The notes beneath the pieces are model-generated. The model was not told the DNA's origin. It searched no databases and saw only the letters and a program-made list of their open reading frames with translations. A stretch of 26,346 nucleotides of DNA. It comes from Salpingoeca rosetta. Lineage: Eukaryota > Opisthokonta > Choanoflagellata > Craspedida > Salpingoecidae. Location of the stretch: the NCBI RefSeq assembly GCF_000188695.1, contig NW_004754909.1:341821-368166 (forward strand). The letters are read 5' to 3'. Positions 13,451-26,346 of the stretch are shown here, in pieces. Within the stretch, counting starts at the first letter, position 1, and each line of letters opens with the position of its first letter. The translations under genes were made by a program, and so were the position numbers.

Positions 13451-14437
13451 ATGGTGGTGCTGTTGGCTGCTGCGACGTGGAGTCGATGCGGACACCAGCT
13501 GCCGACACGGTTTGGCCGGCTGTCCCAGCGAGCTGGTGCCTCCCTGCTCGGTGCCCGCGCCCTTCACCCATCCCGAGGAACCACGCTGCAACAGCACGAG
13601 CAGCAGCCACAACAGCCAGGCGACGGCGGCTCTTCGCACCACGCCGGCACCGACACGTTGCAACAGGCACAAAGAATACGTGCTGGCGATGCTGGTGCGC
13701 GTGCTCATGCAAGTAAAGGGCCGGCAACGTCGTGTGAGCTGCGCATAGCCACGTTCAACGTGCTTGCGCCGTGCTACAAGCGCCTGCCTTCCACGCAGCT
13801 GCGCGAGAGCGACTTTCCCTCGCTGTACCGCCCCAGAAACGCAGCCATCCTGCGCATGCTGCGGGAACAGCGCGACTTGGACGTCATTGCCCTGCAAGAG
13901 TTCTGGTTCCACCACGACGTGCAGTCCATGTACATGGCGGCGCTCGGCTCCGGGTACCACGTGCACTGCTTGCAGCGACCCAAGGGGCGCGACGACGGCG
14001 TGGTCGTGTTCGTGCGCAACCACATCCAGGTGGTGGGCACGCGCCGGCTCCACTTTGATGACAGCGGCATGCGCGTGGCGCTCCTGCTACACCTCCGCGT
14101 GCGCGGGTCCACGCCAACGCCCATTGCCCCGTACCTGATCCGCGGTACCCATGCCGAGGCGCTCGACAACACCAATGATGCCGACATCGCCGCCGTCCCG
14201 CACCAGCCGTGCCCCGCCGGCGACGGCAGCGTCGACCTCATCTTGGCCAACACGCACTTCTCCTTCCCGCACACGCAGCAGGAGCACGAGGCGCGGCTGC
14301 AGCAGGCCCGCGTGCTGGCGACGAGCGTGCAAGACTTTGCGCGGGAGCAAGGCGTCGGCACGAGTGTCTTGACGGGCGACTTCAACGGCAACGTCAACTC
14401 CCGCTCCTGCGCCCACCTCATCAGGTGTGGGTTTGCG

Positions 14438-14476
<39 letters not shown>

Positions 14477-15412
14477 ATGTATGTATGTCTGTCTGTATGT
14501 GACTGTGACTGTGGTGTGTGTCTGTGTCTGTATGTCTGTGTCTGTGTCTGTGGTGTGTGTGTGTGTGTGTGTGTGTGTGCCTGTCTGTATGTGTGTCTCT
14601 CTTTCTGTCTGTGTGTGTCTGTGTGTCTGTGTGTCTGTGTGTCTGTGTGTCTGCCTCTGTGTGTGTGTGTGTGTTTTCTCCCTCTCTCCCTCGGTCCCTC
14701 TCCGCCTCTCTTCCTCTCGGCCTGTACACTGCTTGATGTATGCTCACACCTGCACCCCCTCAAATTCTCTCTCGCGCACAGCTGCGGATACGAATCGCTC
14801 TTCCACGCCGTCCACGATCGCGAGCTCTCCGTCACACACAGAACACACAAAGGTGCTTCTGCTCCAAGAGTTGGAGTGGGAGTGGTCGTGATCGTGCCCC
14901 CTGTGCCTGCGTGCTACCTCGTGTTTGCACACGCACATGCATGTCGAACGCAACACTCACAATATTTCTCCTTGCTCAACACACACACACACACACACGC
15001 ATTCACACACACACATGCACACACGCATTCACATACACGTCCAAGGCGAGGATGTTGGTGTTGACTTTGTGTTTATGCGCAGCGATGACGGCGCGTTTAC
15101 CAGCGATGCAGCGTATGCCCTGCCCCAGCTCTACCCAGACCAGGTGTGTGTGTGTGTGTGTGTGTGTGTGCGTCTGCCTCTCGTCTGCTTCTCGTCCGTG
15201 TCTCTCTGTCCTTCTGCCCCTCTTCCTGTCAACACTGAAGATACCGTCCTCACCCACCGATACCGACACCTCCATCCCTCTTCTGCCCTGCCACCCATTA
15301 GGCATGGCCAGAGGACTTTGACTTGAGCGATCACAGACCCGTTGTCGTCTCGCTCACTGCACACTTCAATCAGCCACACGCCCAGAGCCAACAACAGCGG
15401 CAGCAAACGTAG
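13451..15412 (+). CDS. Endonuclease/exonuclease/phosphatase-fold protein (At1g02270-like), probably mitochondrial
   Basis: Exons 13451-14424, 14782-14852, 15046-15143 and 15302-15412 join in phase to 417 residues. The EEP catalytic set is intact: ATFNVLAPCYKRL (Asn about 103), ALQEFW (Glu about 150), ANTHFSF (His about 269), TGDFNG (Asp about 310, Asn about 312), GVDFVF and LSDHRPVV (Asp-His about 391-392). The blocks APCYKRL, LQEFW, YMAALGSGY and VTHRTHKG closely recall the plant family of At1g02270, which carries C-terminal EF-hands; this protein stops soon after SDHRPVV and has none. The first 43 residues have many Arg and no Asp or Glu, as in a mitochondrial presequence. Members of the fold cleave phosphodiester or phosphate esters; the substrate here is unknown. 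CCR4/PDE12-type activity is an alternative. Confidence 0.9.
14434..14672. repeat. (CTGT)n/(TGTC)n/(GT)n microsatellite
   Basis: Starts about 10 bp after the 5' splice site of intron 1 of the EEP-family gene and fills most of that intron. The later part of the intron is pyrimidine-rich up to the acceptor at 14781. Confidence 0.9.
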
Positions 15413-15994
15413 CGGTTGCTGCTTGCTGCGGGCTGTGGCTCCTATTGCTGCTTCTTTCACTGTGTGTGAGTGCGTGAGGCGCGCTGGTACACGATTTGTT
15501 CACGCTGTTCCGTTTTTTCCAGGCTTGCTTCTCTTCCGCTTTCACTGCCGTTGTTGTTGCGTTGTGCTGCTGACCCATTCGTTAACAAACAACCCCTCTC
15601 TCTTGTTCATCAACAGGTGGTGTTGTTGCCTCTCTCTTTAGTCAGGCAACATGCCATCATTCACGGCGCTTCACGCCATTATCGCCCCTAGCCTCCCACC
15701 AACTTGTTTTCTTGCCATGTGCTGATCGAGTTCGAGTTGTGTTTCTCTTCTCACCGATGTTGTACGTGGCCCCATCTTCCCTTCCCCTTGCCCCTCTTCC
15801 GAATTCCTGTTCTCTCTCCATTCGCTTGCCTCTCTCCCTTCCATTCTCTCTGTTTCCTTCCTGCTTTCCTCCATGCTGACACGCAATCGTTTATCTGGTC
15901 TTTGACAGTCTAAATTGAACCTCTCTTACTCATGAATGCATGGGCCCCGTGCAGCCATGCCATGCGACGCAAGCCCTTTGTTGCATCGCTCGCG

Positions 15995-16084
<90 letters not shown>

Positions 16085-16165
16085 CACACACACGCACACA
16101 CACACATTCTCTCTCTATGCGTCTCATTCACTCACACACTCACACACAGTCTCTCTTCAGCACAA
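15413..16165. other. Convergent intergenic region with (CA)n
   Basis: Separates the 3' ends of the EEP-family gene and the intronless gene. 15413-15900 is complex pyrimidine-rich sequence without a convincing frame. A (CA)n tract occupies about 16001-16107, followed by (TC)/(CACT)-rich sequence to the stop at 16166. It probably holds both 3' UTRs. Confidence 0.6.
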
Positions 16166-18964
16166 TCAGTACATCCACATGTTTCCGTCTGTGAGGGCCC
16201 TGTGCAGGATGCGGGTGCCCACAAAGGTGACAACAGATAGCGGCAGACAGCGCAGGTACAGCTGTGCATCCAGTCGCTTCCGCGCGTACGAGAGACTGAG
16301 TTGCACGCAGCGCTCAAACGATGAGGGGTGGCCACCACGGGCGCCACCACCACCAACCATCATGCGGAACAGGCAGAGTGACGCCTCGCACGCCGTCTTG
16401 TCACGCCCGTCAAGGCAGCTGTCCTCAAACCCATATTGCAGCAGCCGCACCACACAGTCGTTCGTCTCCCACGTGTCATCTGCACACCACACCTCCTCGC
16501 CACTTCCATGCGCATCCCCTCTCTCAACGCCGCCGCCGTGGCCCGTTCTGGCGCGCACGTGCTCCTCCTCTGCGTCACTCAATCTGTTGACGGGCGTTCG
16601 CGTGCCACACGACACACCGCGATGATAGCGGGTGCTGTTGTGGCTGCTGGCTCGGGAATGCGAGGTTGCTGGCGCTGCTCTGTCGCTTCTCCCAATACCA
16701 CCACTGCAATCGCCACCATCCCCATCGCCACCGGTCGCTGTGTCGGGCTGTGGGAGGTGGCCGCCAAGCCCGCCTGGGAGAATCACGCGCACGGGCGTTT
16801 CGTCGAGAACAAAGCCTGCGTCGCACAACACGGCGTGCATGACACACGCCGTCACCAGCCGTGCCGCCACATACGCCCTGCCTCGCTCAAGGTTGGTGTT
16901 GGCGCGTAGCAGCGACTCACGCAAGCTCTCATCTGCATCGCCGCCACCGTCACTGTCATCACCGTCACCGCTGGCATGACGATGAGCAGGTGATGCTGTT
17001 GCTCGTCGTGCTGTGGCGTGCGCACATGCGCTTGTGCCCTTCTTGCTGCCTTTTCTTCCGCCCCTGTCGTTGCCAGTGATGTTCGGAGTAGCATTCGTAG
17101 CATTCGCCTTGGAACCAGGTCTGCTAGGTCTCGTTGTTGAAACGGAAGCTGCGACTGCTGCTGTAGTTGCACCACCCGTTCCAACCGCGGCTGTCGGCAC
17201 TGGTGGTGTTGTTGGCGGCGTGGACGTCAGTGTTGCTGCTGGTGGTGCACGTGCAGGTGTCCGCAGCCGATGGTGTGGCGAGCGAGTGCTGGGGAAGTGG
17301 GGGAGGATGCGAAGGGGCTCGTCGGTCAAGAGCTCAAACCCGCGCACCAGCGCCGCCAACGCCGCCACCCAGTCGTCGAGCGTGTACGATTCGGGGTAGC
17401 GCAGGGCGGCGTGCTGCTCCGGCAGCGCCCTCCACACGGCAGCAAGAAAGACACGCGTGTCCTTTGCAGTGTAATGGGCAACGCCTCGTTCAGCCATACG
17501 GCACGCGCTGCGCACAACCTGACTGGCGTGCTGAGCGAGGAATGTGCGTGGAATGCCCTCAAAGTGGGGCAGCTCGTCTGCCAGCACGCGCGTGCAGTTG
17601 TCCAGCAGGCGCATCTTGGCCTCTGGTCGCTGGAAGGGAATGGAGGCCTGGATGCACGCGCACACGTGCAGGAGCTGTGCTTCGTTGAGCCAGGGCGCAA
17701 GCACGTCCATGGCCACGACGCAGCTGAGAAACTCGCTCAAGCCAGGCGCGGAGGTGTCAAACGCAAGCGTGTCGCCCACCTCGCGCCCGAAGACCGTGTA
17801 GCAGATCCGCTGGGCCACGGCACGACGCGCGCGCGTGGAGGACACAGAGGGCCAGGAGGCCATTGGTGCCTTCGTGTGCTGACGGGGCTCGTCACTGGCG
17901 GTGGCGTGATCACCGTCATTGCCGCTGTCGTCATCGTGGTCCAGGCGGATGCCATTGCTCCACCACGATAGAGCGCGCACAAGCGTGCTAACAACCGGCA
18001 ACCGGCCCGCGCTCGTTTCCAGGGAGCTTCTGCGAGAGTCGATGATGGTAGTGGTGGTGCTGGTGCTGGGCTCGCGTGGTCCGGCCACGTGCTGCCCGCG
18101 CGCGAATGCGTCGCCGCTGCCGTTGCTGAACCACCCGCTGCTCGCGGTGCATGTGCTGGTGGCACTGCTGTTCCCGCCGGTGAGAGCTGTGGCGGAGCCG
18201 CTGTCCCTCCTGGCGGGCGATGAGGTACCTGCCACACCTGGTCCCCTGTCGCGTGCGTGCTTGCGGGACTGTTGTTGGGGCGGGGGCGTGTGTGGGCGCT
18301 TGATTAGAGGCGCCCACTCTGCCTGTCGGTCAAGGCGCATGTCGACACCAGCCATGAGGAGGACGTGCTCGGGGCTGCTGAGGGCGTTTCGTCTGTGCTG
18401 TAGGCGCCCTTGGTGTGGGAGAAGCTGCGGTCTGCTGACGAGCCGCTGCACGACGACATCGAACGACACATCAGAGGACGACCTGTGTTGCCTGGTGAGC
18501 AAGGTCGTGCCACCGTTGCACCCGCGCGCAGACAGCGAGCCGCGCTCCGTGACAGGCCGGCCGTACACGGGTGTGGCGCTCCGCGATCGCCTCATGTCCT
18601 TGTCGACGTCAGACTGGCGAGGCAGCGGGAACGCTTGTGCTCGGTGCAGAAACGGCAGCAGGTACGGTGGAATGCCGCCCTCGGCCCTCAGCTGGACAAT
18701 GTCTTGAAAGATGGCGGCGATGAAAGAGAGTGGGCGCTTCTCAACGTCCTCTGGCAGACCGTCAAGCAGGTGCTGCATGGTGTGAAAGGTGCGATGCGCG
18801 CCGCTCGTCGACACAACCACCAGCTCTGCCATCTTGTAGACGGCATTTGGTGGGACTTGCACGCGCAAGGCGCGAAAGGCCCGCGCCAGATCTGCGGCGA
18901 TGGTGAAGAGCTGCTCCTCGTTTGCCGCGTCAACAAACATGAATGCGGATGGTCGTCGTGCCAT
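16166..18964 (-). CDS. Intronless 932-residue protein with degenerate HD-phosphohydrolase-like pattern
   Basis: One uninterrupted frame from ATG 18964 (context ACCATGG) to TGA 16166, GC-rich and free of microsatellites. The N-terminus has an HD-superfamily-like layout: RTFHTMQHLLD (His 61 and 65), then FIAAIFQDIV, where the usual His-Asp doublet reads Gln87-Asp88 (18706-18701). Further blocks (FGREVGDTL...LSEFLSCVVAMDVL; LLHVCACIQASIPFQ; RVFLAAVWRALPEQ; NLERGRAYVAARLVTACV) recall, from memory, a bacterial HD-type family of unknown function, interrupted here by long Ser/Thr/Ala/Gly-rich disordered inserts at about 120-370 and 600-690. A pseudoenzyme or regulatory role is possible. The coding call is strong and the family call is weak. 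Absence of introns in this setting could mean a retrocopy or bacterial transfer. Confidence 0.8.
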   Translation of the reverse strand: MARRPSAFMFVDAANEEQLFTIAADLARAFRALRVQVPPNAVYKMAELVVVSTSGAHRTFHTMQHLLDGLPEDVEKRPLSFIAAIFQDIVQLRAEGGIPPYLLPFLHRAQAFPLPRQSDVDKDMRRSRSATPVYGRPVTERGSLSARGCNGGTTLLTRQHRSSSDVSFDVVVQRLVSRPQLLPHQGRLQHRRNALSSPEHVLLMAGVDMRLDRQAEWAPLIKRPHTPPPQQQSRKHARDRGPGVAGTSSPARRDSGSATALTGGNSSATSTCTASSGWFSNGSGDAFARGQHVAGPREPSTSTTTTIIDSRRSSLETSAGRLPVVSTLVRALSWWSNGIRLDHDDDSGNDGDHATASDEPRQHTKAPMASWPSVSSTRARRAVAQRICYTVFGREVGDTLAFDTSAPGLSEFLSCVVAMDVLAPWLNEAQLLHVCACIQASIPFQRPEAKMRLLDNCTRVLADELPHFEGIPRTFLAQHASQVVRSACRMAERGVAHYTAKDTRVFLAAVWRALPEQHAALRYPESYTLDDWVAALAALVRGFELLTDEPLRILPHFPSTRSPHHRLRTPARAPPAATLTSTPPTTPPVPTAAVGTGGATTAAVAASVSTTRPSRPGSKANATNATPNITGNDRGGRKGSKKGTSACAHATARRATASPAHRHASGDGDDSDGGGDADESLRESLLRANTNLERGRAYVAARLVTACVMHAVLCDAGFVLDETPVRVILPGGLGGHLPQPDTATGGDGDGGDCSGGIGRSDRAAPATSHSRASSHNSTRYHRGVSCGTRTPVNRLSDAEEEHVRARTGHGGGVERGDAHGSGEEVWCADDTWETNDCVVRLLQYGFEDSCLDGRDKTACEASLCLFRMMVGGGGARGGHPSSFERCVQLSLSYARKRLDAQLYLRCLPLSVVTFVGTRILHRALTDGNMWMY

Positions 18965-19002
18965 GGTGTATGTTCATACATGCACTGTTGCTGTTGCGAA
19001 GG

Positions 19003-19065
19003 GGGAGGAGGAGGAGGAGGAGGAGGAGGAGGAGGAGGAGGAGGAGGAGGAGGAGGAGGAGGAGG
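19003..19065. repeat. (GGA)n / (TCC)n purine-pyrimidine tract
   Basis: About 20 trinucleotide units lie roughly 40 bp upstream of the start of the intronless gene. On that gene's sense strand it is (TCC)n, so it would lie in its 5' UTR or core promoter. Such mirror-symmetric tracts can adopt triplex structure. Confidence 0.9.
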
Positions 19066-19438
19066 AACACGAGAGGCGGCGGCGTCCACTTGTGGGTGAA
19101 GAGAGTGGGGGTTGCTCGTATGTTGGGCCTGCTGTTGAGGGGAAGGAGAGGGGCAAGGGGTAATTGGGACGACGACCCGGGGCTTCACGATCGTTACAAA
19201 GAAGAGGCAGGTGTAGCTCAAGTCGCGAGGCTGAGAGTTGTGTTCGTCGTGACGAGTGGGAAAATGACTTCATCCTTCGCTCGCGCACACTCAGGTCGCG
19301 AGCCTGAGCGAGATACGTGAGTTGCTCTTTCTGGGAGTGTGTGTGTGTTCGTGTTTGTGAACGAGTGTGAACTGCGACCTTGACGCAAGCGTAGGTGCTC
19401 GAGTGGACTTTGGTTGCATGGTGACACAAACATCTAAA

Positions 19439-19465
19439 CGTGCGGGCAGGTCACCTGCCCGCACG
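19439..19465. other. 27-nt perfect palindrome (13-bp arms, 1-nt centre)
   Basis: Arms CGTGCGGGCAGGT and ACCTGCCCGCACG flank a single C. The centre reads CAGGTCACCTG, two overlapping half E-box-like elements. It is not part of any repeat tract and lies in the promoter-containing region between two divergent genes. It may be a dimeric factor site. As RNA it has too short a loop for an efficient hairpin. Confidence 0.75.
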
Positions 19466-19780
19466 AGGACATCACAGGGGGATTGGTGTTGGCAGCTTAA
19501 GAGCTTGCTCGCTTGCTCGCTTGTGCTTTTTGGATCTATGTGGGGGCGCCCACAACTCGCCCACTTGCTCTGAGGTGCTCACGTCACTTTTCAAGGCGCA
19601 TCGTTGAACGTTGACGCGTAAGCAGCCCAACGTGGTGTATCATCGTCTACGCGAATGATGCGTGTCAAACTCTTGCTTGCCTGCTGTTTGAAAGAGTTGG
19701 GGTGTAGGTGAGATAATTGTTAGAAGATTTTCATTATTCTTCCCGACTTTGCTTGGCGCCCTGCTTCACAAGAACAACAC

Positions 19781-19904
<124 letters not shown>

Positions 19905-20112
19905 TGCTCTTGTGTGCGCTTGCTCTTGTGTGTGCTGAGAGGAGAAGGGATGACTGCCTTGTTTTTTCTTGTCGACAAAGCAACTCCCTACTAGGTGACA
20001 CAAGGCAGGCCGCACACGCACCAGTGTTGTTGTCGCTTCGTGACTGCTGTTGCTGCTGCTATTTGACCACTGCTCGCTGTTGCCCTTGGCCATTTGCATG
20101 TGCTAGGACAAG

Positions 20113-21818
20113 ATGATGACCACAATGTACCTGGATCAGCTGCTGGACAGCATGAAGGCTCTGCCGGCAGAGCTGCAGCGGTCGTTCCGCATGATCCGAG
20201 AGCTTGACGAGAAGATGGCGCAGGCCAAGGCAGAGCTGGAGCGCGACTGCGCGCACTTCAAGGAGAACATCGCCTCCCTGTCTGTTCAGGAGAGAGAAAC
20301 CAAGCTCAGGGATTTCAGGGTATGTTTTGTGTATGTGCGTGTGTGTGTGTGTGATGGGTGTATGTGTGTGTGTGTTGTGTGATGGGTGTGTTGTGTGTGC
20401 GATGTTGATGGTGTTGGGGTGGCCACATATGGCCAGTAACGCACGCATGCGCCTCCTCTATTGGTCGAGGGATGAGAAACGTTGCTCATGGATATGTGCA
20501 CATTTGTTTGCGGTGCTTCAGGATCGGTTTGCAGCCTTGAAGCAGACGAGTGTCGAGAAACTACACATTGCAGCACAGTCCTACGAGGCGGTGAGAACAC
20601 AACGAACGTTTCAGTATGTGTGCGTGTGAGTGTTTGTTTGTTTGTTTGTTTGTTTGTTTGTTTGTTTGTTTGTTTGTTTGTTTGTTTGTTTGTTTGTTTG
20701 TGTGTGTGTTTGTTTGTTTGTTTGTTTGTTTGTTTGTTTGTTTGTTTGTTTGTTTGTTTGTTTGTGTGTATTTGCGCGTGTAGATGTTCCTGCGGGTTGA
20801 CATGCCCATAACATGATTATATGCGGGTATCATTGTGTGTGTGTGTGTGCAGGTGGAGAAGCACATCCAGGAGGTCGACAGTGATTTGAGCGCCTTTGAG
20901 GCGGAAGCAAGGCAGCGTAAGCGTACATGTGTATGTACACGTGCGCGCGCGAGCGTATGTACCGTGTATCACAGCACTCGTGCTTGTGTATTGTCTGTCG
21001 ATCTGCGTTGTCGATCATCCTTGACAGCCCTCACCATTCTGCTTTGGGTCAACTGTCTTGCTGCTGCAACGTCAGAGGGTACACCCGTCTTTCATGTGCA
21101 GGAACCTGCTGGACAGTACGTTCTCTGCACCGTGATTGTGTGTGTGTGTGTGTATTAGCGTGCATATGCATTGTGTAATGGTGTACATGTGTCCACTGTG
21201 TCGTGGGACAGGGCGAAGAGTGCTGTTGTCACTCACTCTGTTGAACCTGCACTTCCTTTTCTTGCTCATGTGTTGCGCACACCACAGGGAGGACCTTCCT
21301 GTCGATCCTAACGAACCGACTTACTGCATCTGCAACCAAGTACAACTGCTGTGCATGTGTGCATGTTTATGTGTGTGTTGGATGCGTGCGCATGTGTGTG
21401 TGCATGTTTATGTGTGTGTATGTGTGTGTTTATGTGTGTTTGTGTGCATGTTTATGTGTGTATGTCCTCCAGAGGCCGTGCGGTGTTCCCTTGGCGTTTC
21501 GATTCACACCCCATCTCCTTTTCTTCCCAGGTCTCATACGGCGAGATGATTGCTTGCGACTCAAACGACGTATGTGCTGCTCCTTCCATGCACGCGCGCA
21601 TGTGTGTGTGTGTGTGTGTGTGTGTCATGACCCCTTTCTGATTTTCTCGTGCGAAGTTGTGGGCTGTTGGTGTTCTCATGTCCGCTGTCGTTCTCACGTC
21701 GCGTTGTTTGTTGCTCCGTCTCGTCGTCTGCAGAAGTGCCCACTGGAGTGGTTCCACTTTGCCTGCGTGGATCTCACCGAGCGCCCAAAGGGCAAATGGT
21801 GCGTTTTGTTTTGTTTTG

Positions 21819-21870
<52 letters not shown>

Positions 21871-22108
21871 ATGTGTGCGTGCGTGTGTGTGTGTGCGCGC
21901 GCGTGCATGCGTGTGTGTAGGTAGGTATGTATGCATGTGTTGCTGGAAATGGTACATACGCTTGTGCCCATGTGTCGTTGGGGCAGCGTATTGGATGCTG
22001 GTCCCACTCACACGCCCCGTCTTGTTTTCAACACGGCCCAACTTGTGCAGGTTCTGCCCGTTCTGCCGCGTTCCTGGCGACTTTTCCAAACGTCGCGAGC
22101 CCTTGTGA
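20113..22108 (+). CDS. ING-family PHD-finger chromatin reader
   Basis: Known ING proteins recruit histone acetyltransferase or deacetylase complexes to H3K4me3. Exons 20113-20319, 20522-20590, 20853-20930, 21292-21339, 21531-21569, 21734-21798 and 22051-22108 give about 187 residues. The N-terminal ING helix block is YLDQLLDSMKALPAELQRSF...MIRELDEKM (family YLDQYLDSIENLPAELQRNF). The C-terminal PHD begins DLPVDPNEPTYCICNQ, then VSYGEMIACDSND, KCPLEWFHFACVDL and KGKWFCPFCR. All C4HC3 zinc ligands and the methyl-lysine cage Tyr and Trp are present. The two halves are joined only by a short basic RQRKR, so the protein is shorter than ING4/5 (about 250). A linker exon between 20931 and 21287 may be missed: the strong donor at 20916 (phase 1) does not fit either acceptor at 21287/21291, so I used the donor at 20931. 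ATG 20113 precedes the conserved block; 20116 and 20125 are alternatives. Confidence 0.94.
20630..20768. repeat. (TTTG)n tetranucleotide repeat
   Basis: More than 30 TTTG units with a short TGTG interruption near 20701, in ING intron 2 (20591-20852). The same intron ends in a (GT)n tract directly before the CAG acceptor. Confidence 0.97.
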
Positions 22109-22162
22109 TGGTTTCGCACGTTGCCAAGCATGCTAATGGACTTGAATTAAGTGAAGCGCATT

Positions 22163-22194
<32 letters not shown>

Positions 22195-22723
22195 TGTGTG
22201 TGTAAGGGAGCGAGAGAGAGCTGATGTCCATTCTGATTATTACTACCGTGCACTCACAGGACGCAACTTGGTGAGGCTCACGCGCGTTGCCTGTATAGGT
22301 ACGGCACGTGGAATTCCGAATGTCCTACCTCCATACACTTTCATCTAGCCGATCCACGGGCTACGAGGCCGAGGTTCTGGAAGTGTATCGCGCCTTCCGG
22401 GAGCGCATCGCCTTCCGCAATCGATGTATCTGCCTTTTGAGTCCGGGCTGCGTTGGCGTCTGTCTGAGCTGTGAACGGGGATAAGTGACCCATACTGGCT
22501 CATTATAGGGAGCCGAACACGCCGCTCTCGGGGCCGCGCTACCGGAGGCGTTTCCAAGTCCCTTTAGAGTTTAACTATCCCCCAGGAGCTTGAGCTGTTC
22601 GGATTCGTATCCAGCGACACATTACCAAATCTGCGCGAAGTCTATAGACTCCGCCAGCAGCCCTGTAATAGTGCTCCCCGATTTAATGGTATAGGGCGGA
22701 ACAACAAACGATGACTGTGGCAG
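22109..22723. other. Intergenic, with a compositionally foreign segment (about 22230-22710)
   Basis: Starts with ING 3' sequence and (TG)n/(AG)n at 22162-22220. From about 22230 the texture changes abruptly: no microsatellites, frequent TA steps, near-even base use and stops in all frames within about 60-80 codons. No tRNA, rRNA, snRNA or protein family is recognised. The sulfatase start should lie at its right end, but no in-frame ATG is present there. Confidence 0.6.

Positions 22724-26346
<3,623 letters not shown>

Noticed and set aside
16436..18707. Long plus-strand frames opposite the intronless gene
   Set aside because: High third-position GC on the minus strand keeps the complementary frames open; none shows a family signature.
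19367..19573. Short plus-strand open frame in the intergenic region
   Set aside because: No conserved motif, no codon bias, no plausible splice partners.
22345..22557. Minus-strand 70-codon frame inside the anomalous island
   Set aside because: No recognisable domain and a length expected by chance; the island itself is reported instead.

Overview
This is a nuclear window from a GC-rich, intron-dense eukaryote. The genes have many short exons and GT-AG introns, and almost every intron carries a (GT)n or related microsatellite. Several products are of animal/holozoan type: a fused phosphatase-guanylyltransferase mRNA capping enzyme, Mediator subunit 18, an ING PHD-finger protein, a RADIL-like Ras-association protein and a lysosomal N-acetylglucosamine-6-sulfatase. 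A choanoflagellate such as Salpingoeca is my best guess. It is inferred from style and gene content, not from a match.

Layout. (1) ~204-6569, minus: mRNA capping enzyme, 18 exons resolved; the C-terminal part runs off the left edge. (2) 7116-9084, plus: RA-domain protein ending in a PDZ ligand. (3) 9546-10308, plus: small single-span, probably mitochondrial membrane protein. (4) 10309-11470: non-coding, with a 100-N assembly gap at 11247-11346. (5) 11471-13121, minus: MED18. (6) 13451-15412, plus: endonuclease/exonuclease/phosphatase-fold protein of the At1g02270 type, divergent from MED18. (7) 16166-18964, minus: an intronless 932-codon gene with a degenerate HD-phosphohydrolase-like pattern and long disordered inserts. 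(8) 20113-22108, plus: ING-family PHD protein. (9) ~22724 to the right edge, plus: GNS-type sulfatase, truncated at 3'.

The genes do not form a pathway. They are housekeeping genes arranged in divergent and convergent pairs with probable shared promoters (6570-7115, 13122-13450, 18965-20112).

Most long open frames reading as Cys-Val or Thr-His runs are translations of (GT)n/(CA)n repeats and are not genes. Exon borders were chosen by hand, requiring GT-AG, phase continuity and family similarity. They are strong for most exons and weaker where stated.

Most unusual: (GT)n tracts lie on the transcribed sense strand next to 5' splice sites while (CA)n tracts lie near 3' splice sites; two islands (about 4932-5158 and 22230-22710) differ in composition from the rest; the second island coincides with a missing start for the sulfatase; the capping enzyme has a long insert with a Cys cluster; and the intronless gene has lost the H of its HD motif.
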